A model generated the notes under the pieces. It did not search any database, was not told the origin of the DNA, and was given only the letters and a program-made list of their open reading frames with translations. A stretch of DNA of 64,000 bases. It comes from Candidatus Thiosymbion ectosymbiont of Catanema sp. Cochon2018. Its GTDB lineage: Bacteria; Pseudomonadota; Gammaproteobacteria; Chromatiales; Chromatiaceae. Positions within the stretch are counted from its first letter, which is position 1. Every line of letters starts with the position of its first letter. The position numbers and the translations under genes were made by a program. Where the stretch lies: NCBI GenBank assembly GCA_011392765.1, contig WYCW01000001.1:1-64000 (forward strand), read 5' to 3'. Positions 1-7,356 of this stretch are shown here, piece after piece.

Positions 1-167
1 TAAGAGGGTTATGCTCATCGCCCTTTCTCCCGCAGGCGAGACGCTTGCGCTCCCGGATATCCGCCACGCAGAGATTTTACGGATGGCGAACTGCCTTCAG
101 CCTGCCCGAGTACGGGGCGCGACCGTGCATAATAGTCGGGCCTATTGTGAATGATGCCGTGCGGGAT

Positions 168-2300
168 ATGAACCAGGTAACCCACAACACCATCGTCAAC
201 TTTATCTGGGGCATCGCCGACGATGTTCTGCGCGATGTCTATGTGCGCGGCAAGTACCGCGACGTGATCCTGCCGATGACGGTCATCCGCCGTCTCGACG
301 CGGTGCTCGAGCCGACCAAGGAGGCCGTGCTCGACTTGAAGAAGCAGCTCGACGAGGCCGGCATCGCGAGCCAGCGCGCCGCGCTCTGCCGGGCCGCAGG
401 CGAGGCCTGTTACAACGTCTCACCCTTTACCCTGCGCGACCTCAAGGCCCGCGCCAAGCAGCAGCGGCTCAAGGCCGATTTCGAGGCCTACTTGGACGGC
501 TTTTCACCCAACGTCCGGGAGATCCTCGACAAATTCAAATTCCGCAACCAGATCCCCACGCTCATCGAGGCGGATATCCTCGGGCACCTCACCGAAAAGT
601 TCCTGGACGCCCGCATCAACCTCAGTCCCAAGCCGGTGTCGGATGGAAACGGCAACGAGCTGCTCCCGGCGCTCGACAACCACGCCATGGGCACTATCTT
701 CGAGGAGCTGATCCGCCGTTTCAATGAGGAAAACAACGAAGAGGCCGGTGAGCACTTCACGCCCCGCGATGTGGTCAAACTCATGGCCGATCTGATTTTC
801 TCGCCCGTGGCCAACGACATCGAATCGGGCACCTACCTGGTCTATGACGGGGCCTGCGGCACCGGCGGCATGCTCACCGTGGCGGAGGAACGCCTCGCCG
901 AGTTGGCCCGCAGCCATGGCAAAGAGGTCTCTATCCACCTCTACGGTCAAGAAGTGCAGCCGGAAACCTACGCTATCGCCAAGGCCGACCTGCTGCTCAA
1001 AGGCGAAGGGGCCGAGGCCGAGAATATGAATTACGGTTCCACACTCTCCGGCGACGCCTTCCCATTGCTGAAATTCGACTTCATGCTCTCCAATCCGCCC
1101 TACGGCAAGAGCTGGAAGACCGATCTGGAACGGCTGGGCGGCAAGGGCGACCTCGATGACCCGCGCTTCGTCACCCGGCACGGCAGCGACCCGGAATACC
1201 GGATGATTACCCGTTCCAGCGACGGACAGCTTATGTTCCTGGTCAACAAGCTCACCAAGATGAAGCACAGCACTCCCCTCGGCAGCCGCATCGCCGAGGT
1301 CCACAACGGCTCGTCGTTGTTCACCGGCGATGCCGGTCAGGGTGAAAGCAACATCCGCCGCTGGATCATCGAGAACGACTGGCTGGAGGCCATCATCGCC
1401 CTGCCGGAGAACATGTTCTACAACACCGGCATCGCCACCTACATCTGGATACTGACCAACCGTAAGCGCGAGGAACGCCGGGGCAAGGTGCAACTCATCG
1501 ACGCCGGCGAATGGTTCGTGCCGCTACGCCGGAATCTCGGCAAGAAAAACTGCGAGTTCTCCGAGGAACAGATCCGCACCATCGTCGACCTGGTGGTGAA
1601 TCCGGTCGAAACCGAAAAATCCAAGCTCTTTCCCAACGAGGCTTTCGGCTACTGGAAGGTGACGGTCGAGCGTCCGCTACGCCTCGCCGTCGACCTGAAT
1701 CCGACCCGGCTGGAAAGGTTTGAAAGCGCCTGCGCCAAGGTCAAGGAAGAACTGCTCGCCGAGCTGGCGCACCGGGTAGCTGAGGCAATCGGCGTCGGGC
1801 CGCATCCGGATTTCAACGCCTTCATGGAGGTCTGCACGGCCGATGCAACCAAGCATGGCGTCAAGCTGACCGCCAAGCGCAAGAAGCTGCTGCAAAGCGA
1901 ATTCTGCGACACCCGCGAAGATGCCGCTCCCGTGCTGAAGAAGATTCACAAACCAGGCAAGGCCAAGCCCGACCCCATCCACGGCCTGTTCGAGGCCGAG
2001 ATCAACGGCAAGCCCTGTGTGATCGAGTACGAGCCGGACACCGCCCTGCGGGACAGTGAACAGATACCTTTGCTCGAAGACGGCGGCATCGAGGCCTTTT
2101 TCAGGCGCGAGGTGTTGCCCTATGTGCCGGGCGCATGGATCGATCCGGCCAAGACGCAGATCGGTTATGAGATTTCCTTCACCCGTCATTTCTACCGGCC
2201 CGCGCCCATGCGTACCCTGGAGGAAATCAGGGCCGACATCTACGCCTTGGAGCAGGAGACCGAGGGATTATTGGAACAGATTGTGGGGGAGGCGGAGTAA
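168..2300 (+). CDS. hsdM: Type I restriction-modification DNA methyltransferase subunit HsdM
   Basis: Methylation subunit of a type I restriction-modification complex; it transfers a methyl group from S-adenosylmethionine to adenine at sites chosen by HsdS. The SAM-binding stretch DGACGTGG lies near residue 227 and the catalytic NPPY of N6-adenine methylases near residue 309, both family hallmarks. An N-terminal helical HsdM region precedes them. The open frame extends upstream to 45, but that extension does not look like HsdM, and the ATG used here opens the conserved start MNQVTHNTIVNFIWGI. At about 710 residues it is long for HsdM, with an extended C-terminus. Its last 55 codons recur downstream (see the tail repeats). 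The stop overlaps the next start (TAATG), suggesting translational coupling. The 167 bp before it show no recognisable gene. Confidence 0.93.
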   Translation: MNQVTHNTIVNFIWGIADDVLRDVYVRGKYRDVILPMTVIRRLDAVLEPTKEAVLDLKKQLDEAGIASQRAALCRAAGEACYNVSPFTLRDLKARAKQQRLKADFEAYLDGFSPNVREILDKFKFRNQIPTLIEADILGHLTEKFLDARINLSPKPVSDGNGNELLPALDNHAMGTIFEELIRRFNEENNEEAGEHFTPRDVVKLMADLIFSPVANDIESGTYLVYDGACGTGGMLTVAEERLAELARSHGKEVSIHLYGQEVQPETYAIAKADLLLKGEGAEAENMNYGSTLSGDAFPLLKFDFMLSNPPYGKSWKTDLERLGGKGDLDDPRFVTRHGSDPEYRMITRSSDGQLMFLVNKLTKMKHSTPLGSRIAEVHNGSSLFTGDAGQGESNIRRWIIENDWLEAIIALPENMFYNTGIATYIWILTNRKREERRGKVQLIDAGEWFVPLRRNLGKKNCEFSEEQIRTIVDLVVNPVETEKSKLFPNEAFGYWKVTVERPLRLAVDLNPTRLERFESACAKVKEELLAELAHRVAEAIGVGPHPDFNAFMEVCTADATKHGVKLTAKRKKLLQSEFCDTREDAAPVLKKIHKPGKAKPDPIHGLFEAEINGKPCVIEYEPDTALRDSEQIPLLEDGGIEAFFRREVLPYVPGAWIDPAKTQIGYEISFTRHFYRPAPMRTLEEIRADIYALEQETEGLLEQIVGEAE
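2136..2300 (+). repeat. hsdM 3' tail, copy 1 (native)
   Basis: The last 165 bp of hsdM, encoding WIDP...GYEISFTRHFYRP...LEEIR...LEQETEGLLEQIVGE. A second 165-bp copy and a third, shorter copy occur at 4015 and 3468. All three end in a stop codon that overlaps the ATG of the following gene. Confidence 0.85.
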
Positions 2301-3358
2301 TGACCGGAAATGGCGCCCCACCAGCCGGAGGAGAGGTTCTGGTCTATCAAACCGAGGATGGACGAATCAAGCTGGATGTACGCCTGGAGGATGAAACCGT
2401 CTGGCTGACTCAGCAGATGATGGCCGAGTTGTTCCAGACCAGCAAACAAAATATCAGCCACCACATACAAATCGTTTACGAGGAGCGTGAGCTTGAGCCG
2501 GAGGCAACTGTCAAAAAATATTTGACAGTTCGTCGGGAAGGCAACCGGGACGTGCGTCGAGCGCTCGATCATTACAACCTCGACATGATTATCTCGGTGG
2601 GCTACCGGGTCAAAAGCACGGTGGCCACCCGTTTTCGCATCTGGGCCACACAGCGTTTGAAGGAGTATATCGTCAAGGGTTTCACCATGGACGACGAGCG
2701 GCTGAAGAACCCGCCGGTGAAGGACTCGGCCGTTCCCGACTACTTTGACGAGATGCTGGAGCGCATTCGCGACATCCGCGCCAGCGAACGGCGGATGTAC
2801 CTGCGAGTGAAGGAAATCTTCGCCATGGCCGGGGATTACGATCCCTCATGGAGCGAGACTACCCGGTTTTTCAGCATCATCCAGAACAAACTCCATTTTG
2901 CCGCCACCGGTCAAACCGCCGCCGAATTGATCCGGTCCCGCGCCGACCACCTGCTGCCCAACATGGGCCTGACCAGTTGGAAAGGCGGTGAGGTCCGCAA
3001 GACCGACGTTGCCACCGCCAAGAACTACCTGAAGGAAGCGGAGATCGATGGATTGAACCGCATCGTGGTCATGTGGCTGGACTTCGCCGAGGACCAGGCC
3101 CGGCGCCGCAGGCAGGTCTTCATGAAAGACTGGGAACGGAAGCTGGACGAGTTCCTGCGCTTCAACGAGCGCCGGGTTTTGCCCGACGCCGGAAAGGTGA
3201 GCAAGAAGACCGCCGAAGACCACGCCAAGGCGGAATATGAGAAATTCGAGGTTCGCCGCAGAGAATACAAGGAATCACTCGGCGAAGCAGACTATGTGAA
3301 GCAGCTGGAGGAAGCGGCCAAAGGGTTGCTTGCCGAGAAGAAAGAAGAGGCTGAGTGA
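2300..3358 (+). CDS. RhuM family protein (virulence RhuM / KilA-N-like accessory gene)
   Basis: Resembles the RhuM family, named after a Salmonella pathogenicity-island gene and often found inside type I restriction operons. The molecular role is unestablished. The N-terminal part (residues about 10-110) carries the family signature: VWLTQQMMAELFQTSKQNIS, the helix-turn-helix-like stretch, followed by a YNLDMIISVGYRV segment. The rest is charged and helical, ending in a long Lys/Glu-rich region. Its start overlaps the hsdM stop by one base, so it is probably translated from the same message. It is an added module, not an essential restriction subunit. It ends cleanly, and the next 110 bp are non-coding before a short hsdM-tail fragment. 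Confidence 0.8.
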   Translation: MTGNGAPPAGGEVLVYQTEDGRIKLDVRLEDETVWLTQQMMAELFQTSKQNISHHIQIVYEERELEPEATVKKYLTVRREGNRDVRRALDHYNLDMIISVGYRVKSTVATRFRIWATQRLKEYIVKGFTMDDERLKNPPVKDSAVPDYFDEMLERIRDIRASERRMYLRVKEIFAMAGDYDPSWSETTRFFSIIQNKLHFAATGQTAAELIRSRADHLLPNMGLTSWKGGEVRKTDVATAKNYLKEAEIDGLNRIVVMWLDFAEDQARRRRQVFMKDWERKLDEFLRFNERRVLPDAGKVSKKTAEDHAKAEYEKFEVRRREYKESLGEADYVKQLEEAAKGLLAEKKEEAE

Positions 3359-3467
3359 TGAAAAAGGACCACAGGGGTGTTCACATGGCGCCTGTTTCAC
3401 AGGCTTGAGGTTTGAGCATCATTGATGCGCTTCGTGCCGGTCGCTCCGCGCCCGGCGCTCACCGCAT

Positions 3468-3532
3468 CCTACGGGCTGGAGCAGGAGACCGAAGGGCTGT
3501 TGGAGCGGATTGTCGGGGAGGTGGAAGAATGA
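3468..3532 (+). repeat. hsdM 3' tail, copy 2 (short fragment)
   Basis: About 65 bp matching the end of hsdM; in its own frame it reads LEQETEGLLERIVGEVEE then stop. The stop overlaps the ATG of the truncated DUF1016 gene (ATGA). A non-hsdM sequence ending in gcgctcaccgcatcc precedes it. Confidence 0.8.
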
Positions 3533-4179
3533 GGAGGGAGATAAACAAGCCGGTGTCGGGCAAACCAACACCGGGCAACGACCGCATGGAGGGGGTCGAA
3601 ACCCTGTTGGGTGATATTCGGGCGCTGATCGAGGAAACCCGGTCGGCGGTAGCCGCCACCGTCAATGCCGGATTGACCATGCTGTATTGGCGCGTGGGGC
3701 AGCGCATTCGGCAGGAGATATTGAAGGGAAAGCGGGCTGAATATGGCAAGGGGATTTTACCGACACTAGCGGCAAAATTGACCCGCGACTACGGCCGGGG
3801 ATTCGCCGAGAAGAACCTGCGCCGCATGATCCAGTTCGCCGAGGTCTTCCCCGACGAACGCATTGTCGTAACACTGTCACGACAATTGGGCTGGAGCCAT
3901 TTTCTTGCCCTCATCCCACTGGATAAGCCGCTGCAACGTGACTTTTACGCCGAGATGTGCCGCATCGAAGGCTGGAGCGTGCGGACATTGCGGCAAAAAA
4001 TCCATTCCTTGCTCTGGATCGACCCGAGTAAGACACTGGTGGGCTACGAAATCTCCTTCACCCGCCATTTCTACCGGCCCGTGCCCATGCGTACCCTGGA
4101 GGAAATCAGGTCCAACATCTACGTCCTGGAGCAGGAGACCGAGGGACTGTTGGAACAGATTGTGGGGGAGAAGGGATAA
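3529..4179 (+). CDS. Chimera: truncated DUF1016 N-terminal domain fused to the HsdM C-terminal tail
   Basis: Residues 1 to about 162 look like the N-terminal domain of DUF1016 (YhcG-type) proteins: LYWRVGQRIRQEIL, AEYGKGILPTLAAKL, GWSHFLALIPL and GWSVRTLRQKIHSLL. At that point the usual PD-(D/E)xK nuclease half is missing. The frame continues instead into 55 residues nearly identical to the end of HsdM. The frame is open further upstream to 3412, but ATG 3529 overlaps the stop of the short hsdM-tail fragment, giving the same coupled layout as the neighbouring genes. No nuclease activity is expected. It could be a functional small protein or a by-product of recombination; the open frame and coupled start argue weakly for expression. 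Confidence 0.75.
   Translation: MRREINKPVSGKPTPGNDRMEGVETLLGDIRALIEETRSAVAATVNAGLTMLYWRVGQRIRQEILKGKRAEYGKGILPTLAAKLTRDYGRGFAEKNLRRMIQFAEVFPDERIVVTLSRQLGWSHFLALIPLDKPLQRDFYAEMCRIEGWSVRTLRQKIHSLLWIDPSKTLVGYEISFTRHFYRPVPMRTLEEIRSNIYVLEQETEGLLEQIVGEKG
4015..4179 (+). repeat. hsdM 3' tail, copy 3 (fused in frame)
   Basis: 165 bp, the same length as the native tail, with about eight amino acid changes out of 54. It begins exactly where the DUF1016 domain stops (at WIDP) and ends in TAATG, which starts the REP-associated transposase gene. Confidence 0.85.
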
Positions 4180-4844
4180 TGAGCTATAAGCCAAAAATTC
4201 ATCACCGCCGATCTATCCGTTTGAAAGGATACGATTATTCCCAGGCTGGAGCCTATTTTCTCACCATCTGCGCCCAAAACAAGAAATGTTTATTCGGTGA
4301 TATTGTGGATGGGGAAATGCGATTGAATGATGCAGGGATGATGATTCAAACCGTATGGTATGAAATACCAGCGCATTACCCTGGTATCGAAACCGATGAA
4401 TTTGTCATTATGCCCAATCACGTCCACGGAATTGCCGTTATCGTAGGGGCGGCCCCCCGTGGTCGCCCTGATGTGGGTAGCCGCCCTGGTTTGGGTGGCC
4501 ACCCCGACGGCGGGCAGGCACGGAATTTCGTAGGGGCGGCCCCCCGTGGTCGCCCTGATGTGGGTGACCACCCTGATCCGGGAGAGGCACGAACGTTGTC
4601 ATTACCGGACGTGGTGCATCGTTTCAAGACCATGACCACAAAACGATATGCCGATGGCGTCAAAAACCTCGGATGGCAACCATTCCCCGGCAAGTTATGG
4701 CAACGCAATTATTGGGAACACATCGTCCGCAACGAATTTGAATTGCAAACTATCCGCGAATATATCTGCAACAACCCGACCCGATGGGAATTGGATAAAT
4801 TATTTATGGGGACAACTCCCCGTGGCCGCCCTGATTCGGGATAG
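4179..4844 (+). CDS. rayT: REP-associated tyrosine transposase (RayT, Y1_Tnp/HUH family)
   Basis: Single-domain HUH endonuclease of the REP-associated transposase family, thought to nick and move REP hairpins as single-stranded DNA. The metal-binding HVH motif is residues 81-83 in MPNHVHGI. The catalytic tyrosine candidate is Tyr157 in TTKRYADG, or the Tyr in RNYWEH. Between the HUH motif and the tyrosine, about 50 residues (VGAAPRGRPDVG, appearing twice) are translated REP DNA. The last residues (TPRGRPDSG) and the stop codon also lie in REP sequence. The family normally has a compact loop there, so these are in-frame insertions. The start overlaps the stop of the preceding hsdM-tail chimera. 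Activity with the insert is uncertain. Confidence 0.88.
   Translation: MSYKPKIHHRRSIRLKGYDYSQAGAYFLTICAQNKKCLFGDIVDGEMRLNDAGMMIQTVWYEIPAHYPGIETDEFVIMPNHVHGIAVIVGAAPRGRPDVGSRPGLGGHPDGGQARNFVGAAPRGRPDVGDHPDPGEARTLSLPDVVHRFKTMTTKRYADGVKNLGWQPFPGKLWQRNYWEHIVRNEFELQTIREYICNNPTRWELDKLFMGTTPRGRPDSG
4443..4595 (+). repeat. Two REP units inside the transposase gene
   Basis: Two adjacent units of about 87 and 65 bp, each opening with gtaggggcggcccccc and gtggtcgccctgatgtggg. They are palindromic (GGGGC.. / ..GCCCC) and joined by gcacggaatttc. Both are read in frame within rayT. Confidence 0.85.
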
Positions 4845-4912
4845 GCACGAAATTTCGTAGGGGCAACCCCCTGTGGTTGCCCTATCCGCCCGTGGTTGCC
4901 CTACCCGAGGGC
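4808..4912 (+). repeat. REP units at the 3' end of rayT
   Basis: Further REP units (gacaactccccgtggccgcc, then gtaggggcaaccccctgtgg and a partial third), linked by the same gcacgaaatttc spacer as the internal pair. The rayT stop codon lies inside the first unit. The array ends about 70 bp before hsdS. Confidence 0.85.
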
Positions 4913-4982
4913 ATACGGGGATTTGCGAACCCGCTGCCGGGTATGGATACGCCGTGCCATACGACAATGAGGGGTGGATGAT

Positions 4983-6326
4983 ATGAAATTGCAACCTTAT
5001 CCCGAATACAAGGATTCCGGTGCACCATGGTTGGGAGAGATTCCGGCACATTGGAATCTGTTCAGGAATGGTCGTCTGTTTTCCCAAAGGAACGAGACGG
5101 GCTTCGGAGAACTGCCGATTCTGGAGGTTTCGTTGAAGACCGGGGTCCGGGTGCGCGATATGGATAATCTGAAGCGCAAGCAAGTGATGTCCGATCGGGA
5201 GAAATACAAGCGGGTGGCCCAAGGCGACATTGCCTACAACATGATGCGCATGTGGCAGGGCGCGGTCGGCGTCGCACCCGTCGATGGGCTGGTGAGTCCA
5301 GCCTATGTCGTCGTGCGACCTTTCCCGGAGGTGGACTGTGGTTACTTCACCTATCTGTTCCGTACCGACGCCTACATGAACGAGGTGGACGCCTATTCTC
5401 GGGGCATTGTGAAAGACCGCAACAGGCTTTATTGGCAGGATTTCAAGCGTATGCCGTCGATTGTCCCGCCGGTTGAAGAACAGCGGCATATTGCCGGATT
5501 CCTGGATACAGTCGGCTACAAGACCCAACGATTCATCCGCAACAAACGGCGGCTGATCGAGCTGCTCAAGGAGCAGAAGCAAAACATCATCAATCAGGCC
5601 GTGACCCGAGGGCTCGATGCCAACGTCAAGCTCAAGCCCAGCGGTGTGGAATGGATTGGGGATATTCCGGAGCATTGGGAAGTACGAAGGTTGAAGTTCC
5701 TATTCCAAAGCGTGAACGAGCAAACAAACTCAAAACAACCTGGTGAAGTCTATATCGCCCTTGAGCACGTCGAGAGCTGGACTGGTCGCATATCGTTACC
5801 AGATGATGAGGTTTCCTTTGACAGCCAGGTAAAGCGTTTTCAGCCCAATGATGTTCTGTTCGGGAAGCTACGCCCCTACCTTGCAAAAGTGACGCGGCCA
5901 CAAATCTCGGGAGTTTGCGTTGGTGAGTTCTTAGTTCTTCGTGTTGAAAGCAATGAAATTACCGCTGAATTTCTTGAGCACAAGCTTCGCTCGAATCAGA
6001 TTATCAGCCTGATTAGTGGTTCAACGTTTGGTGCGAAAATGCCGAGAGCTGACTGGACATTCATCGGTAATATCAAATTCCCATATCCACCAGTGAAAGA
6101 ACAGCAGGAAATCGTTGCTCACATCCATGAGAAGTCGGCAGAAATTGACCAAGCCATCACCCGCACCCAACGCGAAATCGAACTAATCCGCGAATATCGC
6201 ACTCGGTTGATTTCCGATGTAATCACCGGCAAGCTGGATTTGCGCGGCATCGACCTGCCTGCCGAAGCCTCGGCGCAGGCAGGTGACGTGATCAATGACG
6301 AGGGGGGCATGGATGAAACCGACTGA
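4983..6326 (+). CDS. hsdS: Type I restriction-modification specificity subunit HsdS
   Basis: Determines the DNA target of the HsdMR complex. Two target-recognition domains are visible, each opening with the typical phrase WLGEIPAHW (residue about 15) and WIGDIPEHWEVRRLKFL (residue about 220), and each closing with the conserved helix PPVEEQRHIAGFLD / PPVKEQQEIVAHI that separates the half-sites. An upstream GTG at 4974 is in frame, but ATG 4983 has a good ribosome site (gaggggtgg) at the right distance and starts with the usual MKLQPYPEYKDSG. The second recognition domain is visibly richer in A and T than the first, consistent with domain exchange, which is common in this family. It overlaps the downstream nuclease gene. 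Confidence 0.93.
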   Translation: MKLQPYPEYKDSGAPWLGEIPAHWNLFRNGRLFSQRNETGFGELPILEVSLKTGVRVRDMDNLKRKQVMSDREKYKRVAQGDIAYNMMRMWQGAVGVAPVDGLVSPAYVVVRPFPEVDCGYFTYLFRTDAYMNEVDAYSRGIVKDRNRLYWQDFKRMPSIVPPVEEQRHIAGFLDTVGYKTQRFIRNKRRLIELLKEQKQNIINQAVTRGLDANVKLKPSGVEWIGDIPEHWEVRRLKFLFQSVNEQTNSKQPGEVYIALEHVESWTGRISLPDDEVSFDSQVKRFQPNDVLFGKLRPYLAKVTRPQISGVCVGEFLVLRVESNEITAEFLEHKLRSNQIISLISGSTFGAKMPRADWTFIGNIKFPYPPVKEQQEIVAHIHEKSAEIDQAITRTQREIELIREYRTRLISDVITGKLDLRGIDLPAEASAQAGDVINDEGGMDETD

Positions 6327-7356
6327 CAAAACCCCAAAAAACAGTCTCGCTAAACAGGGTGACTACCCGCGCCTGTTGTCCGAGATCAAGGAGCGCATTC
6401 GTTCCGCCCAGTACGAGGCACTCAAGGCGGTCAACAAGGAACTGGTCGGCCTGTACTGGGATATCGGCAAAATGATTGTGGAGCGGCAGGCCGGCGAAAC
6501 CTGGGGAAAGGCAGTTGTCCAACAGCTGGCTGGAGATTTACAGCGGGAATTTCCTGGTGTGAGTGGGTTTTCGGCCTCCAATCTCTGGCGGGTGAAGGCA
6601 TTTTTCGAGGCGTACACCAGGCAGGAAAAACTCGCACCACTGGTGCGAGAAATCGGCTGGAGTCACAATCTGGTGATCATGGAGCGTTGTTCCGACCCGC
6701 TGAAACGGGAGTTCTACCTCCGCTCGACCCGCAAATTCGGCTGGTCAAAGAATGTATTGGTCCATCACATCGAAAATCAAAGCTACGAAAAAACCCTGCT
6801 GGGGCAGACCAATTTCGACCGGGCACTGACACCTGAACTGCGCCGCCAGGCCAAATTGGCGGTGAAGGACGAGTACACCTTCGATTTTCTGGAAATGGGC
6901 GACGATCACAGCGAACGGGAACTAGAAAAATCGCTTATCGCCAGGATCGAGGGGTTTCTGCGGGCCATGGGCAGCGTGTTCGCCTTTCTTGGTAGCCAAT
7001 TCCGGCTGGAGGTGGATGGCAGAGAGTATTTTATCGACCTGTTGCTCTTCCATCGCCGCCTGCGCTGCCTGGTGGCCATCGAGCTGAAGGTTGGTGAATT
7101 CCAACCCGAGTTTGTCGGCAAGATGCAGTTTTACCTGACGGCGCTGGATCGGCAGGTCCGTGAAGAAGACGAAAATCCGTCTATCGGGATCATCCTCTGC
7201 AAAGAAAAGAGCCGAACCGTGGTGGAATATACCCTGCATGACGCCCGCAAACCTATCGGTGTGGCTACCTATCAGATCACAAAACAGCTGCCGGAGAGTC
7301 TCAAGGGACAATTACCCTCACCCCAAGAAATCGCCGATCTATTGGAGGCCCTGTGA
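6313..7356 (+). CDS. DUF1016 family PD-(D/E)XK nuclease (YhcG-like)
   Basis: Full-length member of the family whose truncated relative sits earlier in this operon. The N-terminal domain (about residues 15-165) has LVGLYWDIGKMIVERQ and GWSHNLVIMERC. The C-terminal nuclease fold has FIDLLLFHRRLRCLVAIELK, giving Asp242 and Glu257-x-Lys259 as the PD-(D/E)XK residues. Such genes often lie in type I restriction loci. They are thought to act in DNA recombination or defense, but the substrate is unknown. ATG 6313 has a gaggggg ribosome site and overlaps hsdS by 14 bp; an ATG 18 bp upstream is also possible. The stop overlaps the GTG start of hsdR. Confidence 0.88.
   Translation: MKPTDKTPKNSLAKQGDYPRLLSEIKERIRSAQYEALKAVNKELVGLYWDIGKMIVERQAGETWGKAVVQQLAGDLQREFPGVSGFSASNLWRVKAFFEAYTRQEKLAPLVREIGWSHNLVIMERCSDPLKREFYLRSTRKFGWSKNVLVHHIENQSYEKTLLGQTNFDRALTPELRRQAKLAVKDEYTFDFLEMGDDHSERELEKSLIARIEGFLRAMGSVFAFLGSQFRLEVDGREYFIDLLLFHRRLRCLVAIELKVGEFQPEFVGKMQFYLTALDRQVREEDENPSIGIILCKEKSRTVVEYTLHDARKPIGVATYQITKQLPESLKGQLPSPQEIADLLEAL

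Noticed and set aside
504-1493. A 329-codon minus-strand frame inside hsdM
   Set aside because: Shadow frame of a GC-rich gene; hsdM motifs are on the plus strand and the antisense product has no recognisable domain.
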